NCBI RefSeq assembly: GCF_005871085.1
Contig: NZ_VAUP01000015.1
Span: 434,001 to 498,000 of the forward strand
Length of the DNA stretch: 64,000 nucleotides
Direction: 5' to 3'
Source of the DNA: Xanthobacter autotrophicus
GTDB lineage: Bacteria; Pseudomonadota; Alphaproteobacteria; Rhizobiales; Xanthobacteraceae
Part shown: positions 46,123-53,964 of the stretch, in pieces
How positions within the stretch are numbered: position 1 is the first letter of the stretch
Layout: each line of letters starts with the position of its first letter
Translations under genes and position numbers: made by a program
Notes under the pieces: model-generated
Told to the model about the DNA's origin: nothing
What the model saw: the letters and a program-made list of their open reading frames with translations, nothing else
The model's database searches: none

Positions 46123-48816
46123 ATGACGATCGAACGTTTGGAAGAAACTCTTCTTTGGCGGCAGAGCTTGCATGCCCGTGAAAATGACCCCCATGCAAAA
46201 TATCGTGACCGACTCCGTAGCTCACTCTTGACGATGCGCGACAACGTCATTCCTTTCGTGAGGAACATCCATCGCGATGTGCTCGGTCTTACAGTCCATG
46301 ACGAAACGCACCTTGATACACTGTGGGATACCGCGAGCATTATTGCGGGAGAGGAGTTTGAACTCACTCCTATCGAAGCCTTTGTATTTGGTGCGTCAGT
46401 GCTACTCCACGACACAGGCATGGCCGTCGCAAGTTACCCCGGAGGTCTGGCAGAGTTGCGAGAAACGGCGATCTGGCGAGACGCCGAGGCCGCAGCGAAA
46501 TCTCGTCGCAGGCCGCTGTCAGATGCCCCGCTCAGCAGCAGTGAGAAACAAGCTATCTTATTCTTAGTGTTGCGTAAATTGCATGCCGAACAGGCTGCGA
46601 AGCTTATAGACTTCACTTTTAAGCGGCCGAATCGTGACGAGGCGATCCCACTCCTGCAGGATATCGGCCTAAAAGACGCGCTGGGTGAAACGATAGGGAG
46701 AATTGCTCACAGCCACCATTGGCACAACGCCGACCTGTCCGGAAAATTAGTTCCGGTCGCTGGAACGGTTCCTGGCTTCCCGACCGAATGGACAATAAAT
46801 GAACTGAAGGTAGCCTGTCTGTTACGGTGCGCTGACGCAGCACATATTGATGCATTGCGAGCACCAACAATGCTGTTCGCCATCTCGCACGTCGAAGATA
46901 CTTCGGCAGAACACTGGACATTCCAAAACAAGCTGAATGCAGTCACGCGACAGAAAGACAAGCTATTTTACTACGCCGGACAGTCATTCTGCGCCGATGA
47001 AGCTGGCAGCTGGTGGCTTGCCTACGATACCATGCAAATGATTGACAGAGAAATTAAGTTGTGCAATGCGATCCTTGAGGAGACAGGAGCCTCTCAATTT
47101 GCTACAATCGGTGTGCATGGCATCGACTCCCCGAGACTTTTGAGCAAATCGGTCCGCGTTGACGGGTGGACACCGATTGGAGCAGAAGTAAAAGTCTCGG
47201 ATCCCGTTCATTTGGCGAGAACGCTCGGAGGCCGCAACCTTTACGGCTTGGGGGCGATCGCGCCGGTGCGCGAGCTTCTTCAGAATGCAGTCGACGCAGT
47301 GCGTGCGCGGCGCGCTCACCAGTCGCGAGAGAGCGACTGGGGTAAAATCCGCTTAATCATCGAACGTCCGGATTCTGAGTCCCCTGATGTATGGCTACAT
47401 GTCGATGACACTGGAACAGGCATGTCAGAGCGTGTAGTAACTGGACCTCTGATTGACTTTGGAAAGTCGTTTTGGTCATCCACTCTATTAGATGAGGAAT
47501 TTCCAGGTTTACGTAGCAATGCGCCCAAGCTGGTCGGAAAGTTCGGTATCGGCTTTTTTTCAATTTTCCTCCTCGGCGACGCGGTAAGGGTCGTTACCCA
47601 CCGTTTCGATGCAAGCGAAAGCTCGGCCGTCGTTTTAAGTTTTGACGAACTCACTCGCCGGCCACTGTTGCGAAAAACAGTTACGGGTGAACTCCCCCTC
47701 GACTACACCACGCGTGTCAGCGTAAAGCTAAGCGACGCAACGCTGGCTCAGATCGAGCCTCAAAAGGCAGGTGCTTTCAGGGCACCACATTATGTGTCTT
47801 TCGTATCATTGATCCTGCATCTGGTAGCTGCAGTAGACGTGGACATCGAGATCATCGATCGCGTCCATCAACAATCTCACAAACATTGCGGTCAGTGGTT
47901 GGCGAGCAGTCCAAAAGATTTTCTAGAGGAAGTCTGCGCACTTCAAAATCCAAACGGTATTCTGCAATACATTGAAGCTCATCAGGATCGTGTCCGTCTA
48001 ATCACCGAGGAAGATGGGACGGTAGTCGGGCGCGCGGTGTTAGCACTACCGGGTCTAGGCGATAAAAGTGGGTTTTTGGTCTCAGTCGGTGGTTTTTCAT
48101 CCCAACGGGTATTGCTTGAAAAATATCGTTTCAACAATGAACCGCCAGAATCAGGGGTATTTTCGGGTAGCCATTCGATTGTTGGTGTGGTTTTAGGCGA
48201 CACGTCGGATGCCTCCCGCGCCCTTGCAAGCCCCACTGTCTCCCGGGAGGCAATAGCACGATGGGCCCAAGAGCAAGACTCTTTGATCGCCCCAGAGAGG
48301 TTCACTACCTTGTCTCGTGTCGCGATTTGCCATTCCCTCATAAAACTTGGTGCGGAATCGAAGCTTTTGCCATTCGGATTTCTAGGTGGTAAGTTCGTGA
48401 CTATCGACGAATTTCGACACTCAATTCGGGATTCTATTTATATAGATATTCCCATCGAACACAGTGATTACAAAAACAGCCTCTCATTTCGAGGAATGAA
48501 CAACCTTACAACTCCATATTTTACGTCTCAATTACACCCAACCGTTGCCGTTGTTCATCAGCTGTCAAATAATGCAGATCTTCTTACTGAAGAAGAACGA
48601 CGTGAAATCGTCGATTGTGGCCGCAAAGCACTCAGTGCAGATCAGATAAGCAGAGTAATAGATAATCATGAACTGCAATATTTGTGCGATCTTGCGCGAA
48701 ATGTCTGGGCATCTGATCTTGCGTTCAGCATTGAACGCGCAGACTTGATCGCAGGGAACGCATTCGCAGGCCATCTACGATCGTGGGTACTCCGATTAAG
48801 GGGATCAAGGCGCTAA
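46123..48816 (+). CDS. HD-domain plus Hsp90-like (GHKL) ATPase protein, candidate defence gene
   Basis: 897 residues. Residues about 40-260 form an HD-type domain: H59/H63 in TVHDETHLD, H96-D97 in LLHDTGM, a histidine cluster IAHSHHWHNAD, and a final Asp in LRCADAAHID. From about 370 an Hsp90-type Bergerat ATPase follows: N-box E384-N388-D391 (ELLQNAVDAV), G1 D429-x-G431-x-G433, G2 G472-x-x-G475-x-G477 (GKFGIGFFS). A long unassigned C-terminal part of some 350 residues follows. All key residues are intact. Base composition is AT-richer than the flanks, suggesting transfer. HD domains fused to Hsp90-like ATPases are known from bacterial conflict systems; a nuclease/phosphohydrolase gated by an ATPase is inferred. 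The ribosome site is weak (GGGG). Confidence 0.8.
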   Translation: MTIERLEETLLWRQSLHARENDPHAKYRDRLRSSLLTMRDNVIPFVRNIHRDVLGLTVHDETHLDTLWDTASIIAGEEFELTPIEAFVFGASVLLHDTGMAVASYPGGLAELRETAIWRDAEAAAKSRRRPLSDAPLSSSEKQAILFLVLRKLHAEQAAKLIDFTFKRPNRDEAIPLLQDIGLKDALGETIGRIAHSHHWHNADLSGKLVPVAGTVPGFPTEWTINELKVACLLRCADAAHIDALRAPTMLFAISHVEDTSAEHWTFQNKLNAVTRQKDKLFYYAGQSFCADEAGSWWLAYDTMQMIDREIKLCNAILEETGASQFATIGVHGIDSPRLLSKSVRVDGWTPIGAEVKVSDPVHLARTLGGRNLYGLGAIAPVRELLQNAVDAVRARRAHQSRESDWGKIRLIIERPDSESPDVWLHVDDTGTGMSERVVTGPLIDFGKSFWSSTLLDEEFPGLRSNAPKLVGKFGIGFFSIFLLGDAVRVVTHRFDASESSAVVLSFDELTRRPLLRKTVTGELPLDYTTRVSVKLSDATLAQIEPQKAGAFRAPHYVSFVSLILHLVAAVDVDIEIIDRVHQQSHKHCGQWLASSPKDFLEEVCALQNPNGILQYIEAHQDRVRLITEEDGTVVGRAVLALPGLGDKSGFLVSVGGFSSQRVLLEKYRFNNEPPESGVFSGSHSIVGVVLGDTSDASRALASPTVSREAIARWAQEQDSLIAPERFTTLSRVAICHSLIKLGAESKLLPFGFLGGKFVTIDEFRHSIRDSIYIDIPIEHSDYKNSLSFRGMNNLTTPYFTSQLHPTVAVVHQLSNNADLLTEEERREIVDCGRKALSADQISRVIDNHELQYLCDLARNVWASDLAFSIERADLIAGNAFAGHLRSWVLRLRGSRR

Positions 48817-48883
48817 CTTCACCGGAATTTATAATCCCGATGTAAGCTCATCCCGTCGTTTGGATTTGGCGCTTTGGACGAAC

Positions 48884-48900
48884 TCCGCGACATACGCGGA
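48884..48900. repeat. Palindrome related to the HTH operator-like site
   Basis: TCCGCG-ACATA-CGCGGA. Similar half-site to GTCCGCA/TGCGGAC at 45214-45230 and at the opposite end of the same segment. Confidence 0.35.
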
Positions 48901-48970
48901 CGCGCAGTCATTACCGCGCATTTTAGGCGCGCTATGTTGACTCTTTCCTTTGCGGCGAGGCGGCGTCTGC

Positions 48971-49003
48971 CAGAGCACTATGCTCCATTTTCATAGTGCT
49001 CTG
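48971..49003. repeat. Perfect 12-base-stem hairpin at the end of the prophage late operon
   Basis: CAGAGCACTATG (48971-48982) and CATAGTGCTCTG (48992-49003) with a 9-base loop. At the end of the minus-strand lysis operon and beside the right direct repeat. No T-run on either side. Confidence 0.6.
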
Positions 49004-49032
49004 CCGCCTCCCCTCCTCCACCAGAACCACCT

Positions 49033-49058
49033 GCGCCGCCTCGCTCATGAGCCGGACG
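49033..49058. repeat. 26-base direct repeat, right copy
   Basis: Identical to 45084-45109. Lies in the VRLMSEAAQ part of the small frameshifted prophage gene. Confidence 0.85.
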
Positions 49059-49154
49059 GCATCGCGGTGCGTGAGTTCCACCGCTCCGCCGCCTGCCCCG
49101 GCCGGGTGATGACGACGAACGCACCGTCCCCGTCTTGGTCGATGGCAATCCGGA

Positions 49155-49394
49155 TCATCGCGGGCGCTCCAGCCGCTCCAGCCGCTCGCGGAGGGCATGC
49201 ACCTCCTTGGCATCGTTCCCCTCGCGGATGGACTCCGTCAGCTCGCGCACGGCCGCCGCGAGGTCTTTCATCCCATCCACCTGCGGCCCGGCCTTCGCCG
49301 CAGTCGCCCCATCCTTCTTGCCCTGCCAGGCGGCGAGAACCGCGAGGATGAGCGTGCCGACCAAGACGCTGTCGGCAACCGTGATCCCCAGCAT
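49155..49394 (-). CDS. Small single-helix membrane protein of the prophage lysis region
   Basis: 79 residues: one membrane helix near the N terminus (DSVLVGTLILAVLAAW), then a charged helix (VRELTESIREGNDAKEVHAL). This size and layout are found in phage lysis cassettes (holin-like or accessory). Function not proven. Stop overlaps the next small gene. Confidence 0.6.
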   Translation of the reverse strand: MLGITVADSVLVGTLILAVLAAWQGKKDGATAAKAGPQVDGMKDLAAAVRELTESIREGNDAKEVHALRERLERLERPR

Positions 49395-49397
49395 GTC

Positions 49398-49835
49398 CTA
49401 CTGCCCCCGTTCGTAACGCGCGTCGAATGCGGCCTTGTAGATGGACAGGATTTCGGCCACGGCGAGCATGGCGTAGACGCCGGTGCCCGTCGCAACGATC
49501 CCCCGGTCGACGATGGTGCCCAACGCCATGAGCCACGCGATCTGCCCCCAGATCATGGCGCCGACCACGCAGCCGCCGATTCGCAAGAGCGGGCCGCGCG
49601 GCCACCGGCCGTTGATCCAGAGCACCACGATCCGCACTGCGCCCACCAAAGCGAGGACCACGGCGAGCCGCTCCTCGCCGAGGCCATAATGGTTGAACTC
49701 GGAGAAGGTGCCTTCCACTGCCATGGTCTCGCCCGGCAGGCTGAGGATGAAGGCCCAGTTGAGCATGACGATGGAGCTGAACCACTCGATCGAGCGGTCA
49801 GCGTTGTGGCGCAGGATGTTGAAGGCGCCCGTCAT
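49398..49835 (-). CDS. Multi-helix membrane protein of the prophage lysis region
   Basis: 145 residues with about four membrane helices (FSSIVMLNWAFILSLPG, LAVVLALVGAVRIVVLW, GGCVVGAMIWGQIAWLMALG, GVYAMLAVAEILSIY). The start at 49835 overlaps the Rz1-like stop as ATGA. Could be a holin or a phage membrane accessory protein; no family recognised. Confidence 0.6.
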   Translation of the reverse strand: MTGAFNILRHNADRSIEWFSSIVMLNWAFILSLPGETMAVEGTFSEFNHYGLGEERLAVVLALVGAVRIVVLWINGRWPRGPLLRIGGCVVGAMIWGQIAWLMALGTIVDRGIVATGTGVYAMLAVAEILSIYKAAFDARYERGQ

Positions 49836-50053
49836 CGGCCCCACCCACAGATCTCCTTGCCGACAGCGTTGTGCGCCCGCACCTGCTGCTGCGTCGGCGG
49901 GGTGTCCGCCTTCGACCACGAGATGGCCCGGAAGGACCCGCACGCGGTCCTAGTCCCGGCGGAACCCGTCGTCTGGCAGGCCGTCAGGCCCAGCAGGAGC
50001 AGCATCGCTGCGCTCGCGCGCACGGTTCGCCCGGTCAATCGTATGTTGTGCAT
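49832..50053 (-). CDS. Rz1-like outer-membrane spanin lipoprotein
   Basis: 73 residues with lipoprotein signal RASAAMLLLLGLTAC-QTTG (lipobox LTAC). The mature part includes CGSFRAISWSKADTPPTQQQ, like Rz1 proteins of Rhizobiales phages as I remember them. Its start lies inside the Rz-like gene in another frame, the classic nested Rz/Rz1 layout. With Rz it would fuse inner and outer membranes at lysis. Confidence 0.75.
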   Translation of the reverse strand: MHNIRLTGRTVRASAAMLLLLGLTACQTTGSAGTRTACGSFRAISWSKADTPPTQQQVRAHNAVGKEICGWGR

Positions 50054-50252
50054 CGCGTTCCGTCTTCTGCTGGAGGTAGGCGGCGCGATCATCGCCGCCC
50101 TTGTCATAGGCCACCCACACCAGCGCGAGGGCTGCATAGATCGCGGCCGAGCGGGAGCCGAAGCGCACCCACACGGCCACGACGATGGCGCCGTTGGCGG
50201 CCACATAGAGCCACCAGGGGATGATGGAGAGGAGCCACTGGAGCCACGCCAT
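49950..50252 (-). CDS. Rz-like inner-membrane spanin
   Basis: About 100 residues. An N-terminal membrane anchor (LQWLLSIIPWWLYVAANGAIVVAVW) precedes a helical, coiled-coil-like tail (AYLQQKTERDAQHTIDRANR). The start overlaps the endolysin stop (TGATG). Pairs with the out-of-frame Rz1-like gene. Call rests on layout and topology. Confidence 0.7.
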   Translation of the reverse strand: MAWLQWLLSIIPWWLYVAANGAIVVAVWVRFGSRSAAIYAALALVWVAYDKGGDDRAAYLQQKTERDAQHTIDRANRARERSDAAPAGPDGLPDDGFRRD

Positions 50253-51160
50253 CACGCGGTCATTTCCGCCGGCACCAGCGCGTTGTCATTGGCGAGCGCC
50301 GGCGGCGGCGCGATGTCGAGGTCTGCCGCCATGCGCTTGGCCTTGCGGCTCGCCCACCAGGCCCATGCGGCACCCGCGGCGGCAAGGAGCCCGCCCAGGA
50401 CGAGCAGCACCACGAGCACGGTATCGAGCGTCTTCGATGCGCCCTGCGCCGGCTGCAGGGCAGTTGCGGCGCTGGAAACGGCAGAGGAAGCCGTCCCGAC
50501 TGCCGACGTTACGGCGCCCGAGGTGGCGCTGGGCAGCGGCTTGGCGTCGCTGGGCAGGGCCTTGCCCGGCGCAGTGGTCCACCCCGGCGGGGGTGCCAGC
50601 ACAACCGAGCCGCGCGCGACGGACTGCGCCAGCTTGCGCACGTCGTTCACACGGCGGGACCATCCCTTGCCGTAGACCGCCCAGGTCTTGAGGTTGTGCA
50701 GCATCGCCAGCCTGCGATCCTGCATCGCCGCGATCACCGCATCGATATCGTCGATGCGGTTGACCGCCGCGAGGGTGTTGGTACCCATCTGACCGTCCAC
50801 GAGGATGGGGCCTTCCCCGCTCTTGGCGCGCACGTCATTCACGGCCCGCTGAAGCCACTTCGCTGCCTGAGCGGGGCCGGAATTCACGCCGCCGTCGAAG
50901 ACGGCATAGTCGAGCCCCGCAGGCAGCTCATCCGCGCGCATCACGTCCCAATAATAGGTGCGCCAGATGGCGACGCGCTCCCGAACGGTGATGTCCCACA
51001 CGTCGGCGCGAGGCCGCCCCTGATCGCGCAGATACTGGTTATAGCGCGCCTGCGTCACTCCATAGGCGGTGCGTCCGCCGGGGTCTCTCTTGTCGTCATC
51101 CTTGCCGCCCTCGTGGACATTGACGCAGGCAAGCGCCGGCTCGAAGTTCTGCGCAACCAT
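50252..51160 (-). CDS. Endolysin, glycoside hydrolase family 108, with membrane tail
   Basis: 302 residues. N-terminal GH108 domain with the catalytic Glu in VNVHEGGKDDDKRDPGGRTA (E17), then the peptidoglycan-binding region (DYAVFDGGVNSGPAQAAKWL, DGQMGTNTLAAVN). After an alanine/serine-rich linker a C-terminal membrane helix (TVLVVLLVLGGLLAAAGAAW) is unusual for a soluble endolysin and may anchor it. It cleaves peptidoglycan at lysis. First gene of the lysis cassette. Confidence 0.9.
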   Translation of the reverse strand: MVAQNFEPALACVNVHEGGKDDDKRDPGGRTAYGVTQARYNQYLRDQGRPRADVWDITVRERVAIWRTYYWDVMRADELPAGLDYAVFDGGVNSGPAQAAKWLQRAVNDVRAKSGEGPILVDGQMGTNTLAAVNRIDDIDAVIAAMQDRRLAMLHNLKTWAVYGKGWSRRVNDVRKLAQSVARGSVVLAPPPGWTTAPGKALPSDAKPLPSATSGAVTSAVGTASSAVSSAATALQPAQGASKTLDTVLVVLLVLGGLLAAAGAAWAWWASRKAKRMAADLDIAPPPALANDNALVPAEMTA

Positions 51161-51190
51161 GGTTCACCTCATGTTTGTCCGGGAAACGCG

Positions 51191-51480
51191 CACGGCCCCG
51201 CGCTCCCTGACGAGAGGCGGGCCGGCGCGAGTTGTGGTGGGGGTGTGATGGGAGGCTGTGAAGCGGCCGACGCGAATGTTGCGTCGCAACCTAAAGCGGA
51301 GCTACAGTTCCAGCGTCAGTTCCAGTTGCCTGAACCACTGGAGCTGATAGGACCGGGTGAGGGGAGTCCACCTCGCCCGGTCCACAGGCGGTCAGGCCTG
51401 TAATCGCCAAAATTACCTTCCGTCGAACCGTCACGGCCGCACTCTCTGACGAGTGGCGCGACGATGCGGGCCGTGGTGAG
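51191..51480. repeat. Two related non-coding elements in the endolysin-tail gene gap
   Basis: The 352-base gap has no gene but two similar about 50-base stretches, 51191-51240 and 51431-51480. Both contain CTC-CT-CTGACGAG-like cores (CTCCCTGACGAGAG and CTCTCTGACGAGTG) inside CACGGCC...GTGG flanks, and on the minus strand each can fold with the core CTCGTCAG-GAG as a terminal hairpin. They may be late-operon RNA structures. Confidence 0.45.
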
Positions 51481-51512
51481 GTTGTTGTCAGAAGCCGCGG
51501 CGCGGCGGCCGG

Positions 51513-51761
51513 TCAGTCGATCAGGTCGGGCAGCGGCGTTCCCGTGATGTCGCCGATGGTCACGCGCGCCTCGGGACAGGCCAGCGCGTCCTCATAAGAG
51601 ATATGAACGTGGGGGCAGCCTGGCACGCCATTGGTGAAAGTCACATCGCGCCCATCTAGCTCGACGGTGAACGCGCCATCGTTCGACATGAGGTAGAGGC
51701 GATAAGTGCCTTCAGGCTCACCAAGGGCGGCGGGAGAGACGACCTTGAGGAAATAGGGCAT
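51513..51761 (-). CDS. Hypothetical prophage protein
   Basis: 82 residues, beta-rich by appearance: GEPEGTYRLYLMSNDGAFTV and GDITGTPLPDLID. Lies between the SGNH tail protein and the endolysin. No family recognised; perhaps a small tail accessory or chaperone. Confidence 0.5.
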   Translation of the reverse strand: MPYFLKVVSPAALGEPEGTYRLYLMSNDGAFTVELDGRDVTFTNGVPGCPHVHISYEDALACPEARVTIGDITGTPLPDLID

Positions 51762-51779
51762 GAGCCCATCCTTTCTGGA

Positions 51780-53090
51780 TTACATGGTAGAGCGCTTGCG
51801 GATTACTCCGCGAGAGACCTCGACGACGACCGTGCCGGCAGCGCGGGCCACCAACTCAATGCGGGGATACACGGAGCTGAGGGTGGTTCCGGCGAGGGAG
51901 ACCGGGCCGACGACGTGGTCCACGGTATAGGCGATGTCGGGGCCGTACTCCGCAGTCGATCCTTCGATAAGGCTGTAGATGTTGGTCGTCACGCTATCGA
52001 TGGTCGTATCGACGCGCGCCCGAACCGAGGCAAGCGAAGACATGCCGCTCACAACATTGGCCCGGATGCCGAAATCGAAGATGTCACCAATGGCAAGATT
52101 TTGTACAGTAGCAGACGTGACAAGATAAATGCGCTCGCCCGCCGCCGTGAACGTTGCAGTCAGAATGCACTTGCTGCCAACCGCAGGGTCAAGGGTAGTG
52201 GCGTTGTCCGTCCCATAGGTGATAGCAACTGTGGGAGAGCCGGAGCGATTGAGCTGCCAGTTGGCCGGGACCGCACCCGACGTGAGCGCAGCGCCGATGC
52301 TGTTCGTGCCGCCGGTCTGGGTCACGAAGAACCCATTGGGGAGATAGAGCGTCGGCTGGGTATTGCTGTTGAGGTGCCCAAGGCGGGGATAGGGCGGGAT
52401 GATCGTGTCCATCAACGTCCTGAGGCTCAGGCCCCAGTAAAACCCTCCAAGGGGTGCCGGGTGCGTTGTATCATAGAAATAGTTTGCCTTGGGCGCGAAG
52501 ACGGTCGTCGAGTTGATAGGATCAAGGACTACCTTGGAGGCGTCATGCAGATAGACGCCCTTGGGGGCTGTGGGCGCCCATTCGATCAGGGCATTGTTGA
52601 TGCCGTTGATGTACCCCGACGTAGTCGCATTTAAGTTCGTCGCGCCGGGCAAAAGCTCTATGATAACTTGGGCACCAGCAGCAACAATTGCATTCGCCAT
52701 GTACTTTATATCAGAAACCGCGCGGGACACACAAGTCCCGGCGTCCGGCCAAATCTGGGCAGCGTTGTTCGTCCCCACGATCAGGATTACAGTCCCCGCA
52801 CCAGAGGCGATGCACGGACTTAGGTACGCACTGATGACCTGGTCAGTGCGATAGCCCGCATAGCCGAAGAGGCCACGACTTGCAGCAGTCAGCTTGAACC
52901 TATTGCTGTACCCATTAACGACAAGCCGCTGAGCCCATGCAAGTTGCGATCGTGCACCCGTGTTATTGTATTGGCTATCGAGATAGAGCGCTGCGGCGAT
53001 GCTGTCACCAAGGGTCGCGACAAGGTTCGGGCTACGCTGGCGCGTCCACGGGGCCGCCGCCAGCCCGCGCGCGATGCTGTCGATGCTCAT
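51780..53090 (-). CDS. Phage tail protein with SGNH/GDSL esterase domain
   Basis: 436 residues. SGNH hydrolase motifs: block I GDSIAAAL (Ser30), block III GTNNAAQIW, and the closing DTTHPAPLGG (Asp/His of the triad). The C-terminal 170 residues look like a beta-rich tail module. Such domains in tail fibres or spikes de-acetylate surface polysaccharide during adsorption. Start overlaps the upstream gene by 4 bases. Confidence 0.82.
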   Translation of the reverse strand: MSIDSIARGLAAAPWTRQRSPNLVATLGDSIAAALYLDSQYNNTGARSQLAWAQRLVVNGYSNRFKLTAASRGLFGYAGYRTDQVISAYLSPCIASGAGTVILIVGTNNAAQIWPDAGTCVSRAVSDIKYMANAIVAAGAQVIIELLPGATNLNATTSGYINGINNALIEWAPTAPKGVYLHDASKVVLDPINSTTVFAPKANYFYDTTHPAPLGGFYWGLSLRTLMDTIIPPYPRLGHLNSNTQPTLYLPNGFFVTQTGGTNSIGAALTSGAVPANWQLNRSGSPTVAITYGTDNATTLDPAVGSKCILTATFTAAGERIYLVTSATVQNLAIGDIFDFGIRANVVSGMSSLASVRARVDTTIDSVTTNIYSLIEGSTAEYGPDIAYTVDHVVGPVSLAGTTLSSVYPRIELVARAAGTVVVEVSRGVIRKRSTM

Positions 53091-53419
53091 TGGCTGATCC
53101 TGTAGTTAATGGTTCCGGAGCCAAATGACATGCACCGCAGTCGGTACTGAACGCCGTATTCGGGCTCCTCGAACACTTCCGAGACAGGGCCTCCGAAGGT
53201 GGAGATGGCCACGCCCGCACCGGTGATGGGCAGCCAAGTTGTGCCGGAGTCGAAGCTCCGTTCAAGCACCACGGTTCCAACGAACGTGCCCCACAGCGAG
53301 ACGTTGAAGCCTCGTCCAGGGATGGGGATAAAGCTGGCGCCGTTACCGGTGGCGGTGAAGGTACCAGTAACTGCCGTCTGGCCTGATACCGTGCCCGGCG
53401 CCTGCAGAATATTTAGCAT
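53087..53419 (-). CDS. Prophage beta-rich structural protein, paralogue of 53576-53905
   Basis: 110 residues, beta-sandwich-like. LERSFDSGTTWLPITGAG and the end INYRISQ parallel LEKSPDGGATAVPIMVGD and KVRLSQ in the neighbour, with similar length and order of strands, so they are tandem paralogues. Probably a small tail or decoration protein. Overlaps the SGNH gene by 4 bases. Confidence 0.6.
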   Translation of the reverse strand: MLNILQAPGTVSGQTAVTGTFTATGNGASFIPIPGRGFNVSLWGTFVGTVVLERSFDSGTTWLPITGAGVAISTFGGPVSEVFEEPEYGVQYRLRCMSFGSGTINYRISQ

Positions 53420-53575
53420 TTAGTGCCCCTTAACTGGTCGCCGCGATGTGACGATCCCCTGGCCGCTTAAACGTGGCAATAACAGAATTGCACAACGTGA
53501 AGACGCGTCAATGACCAGCACACCCTACGAAAGGCGATCGGGGGCCCTTGCCTATCGGTGACGGAACGAAAGAGT

Positions 53576-53905
53576 TCATTGGGAGAGCCTCACCTTTGCG
53601 GTACCGAAAAACCCCTCCCCTGCTGTCCAACGCCACAGCACGCCACCTTCGGACTCTTCCACCGGAGTGACGCCGACGCGGGTTGCAACGAATAGCTGCA
53701 CGTCGCCGACCATGATCGGGACAGCCGTGGCCCCTCCGTCCGGGGATTTCTCAAGGTAAAGCAATCCACTCCACGACCCAGAAAGCACCCACGCATTAAA
53801 TGGGCGCCCGGCAGCGGGCGTATAGCTCCCCGCGACGGGGCTAAACCATGCGGTTGAGCCAGGGGCTGTCAAAGTTTCTTGTACAGGCGTTGGGCCGGTT
53901 CCCAT
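53576..53905 (-). CDS. Prophage beta-rich structural protein, paralogue of 53087-53419
   Basis: 109 residues; see the neighbour for shared motifs (LYLEKSPDGGATAVPI, FFGTAKVRLSQ). The 156 bases between the paralogues hold no gene I can see. Confidence 0.6.
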   Translation of the reverse strand: MGTGPTPVQETLTAPGSTAWFSPVAGSYTPAAGRPFNAWVLSGSWSGLLYLEKSPDGGATAVPIMVGDVQLFVATRVGVTPVEESEGGVLWRWTAGEGFFGTAKVRLSQ

Positions 53906-53964
53906 GACGCGCTCTCCTCTTCCGAGATTTCAGATGATGCCGACGATCGAGCGCCGGAGACTGC

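Larger units (their letters stand above)
48932..49158 (-). pseudogene. Small prophage gene, apparently frameshifted
   Basis: The ATG at 49158 overlaps the upstream stop (ATGA) and encodes MIRIAIDQDGDGAFVVITRP before leaving frame and stopping at 49045 after 37 residues. A shift near the GGCGGCGG tract would continue it as VELTHRDAVRLMSEAAQVVL to 48932. The direct repeat at 49033-49058 lies within VRLMSEAAQ. Either an indel broke the gene or only the 37-residue form is made. Confidence 0.45.
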
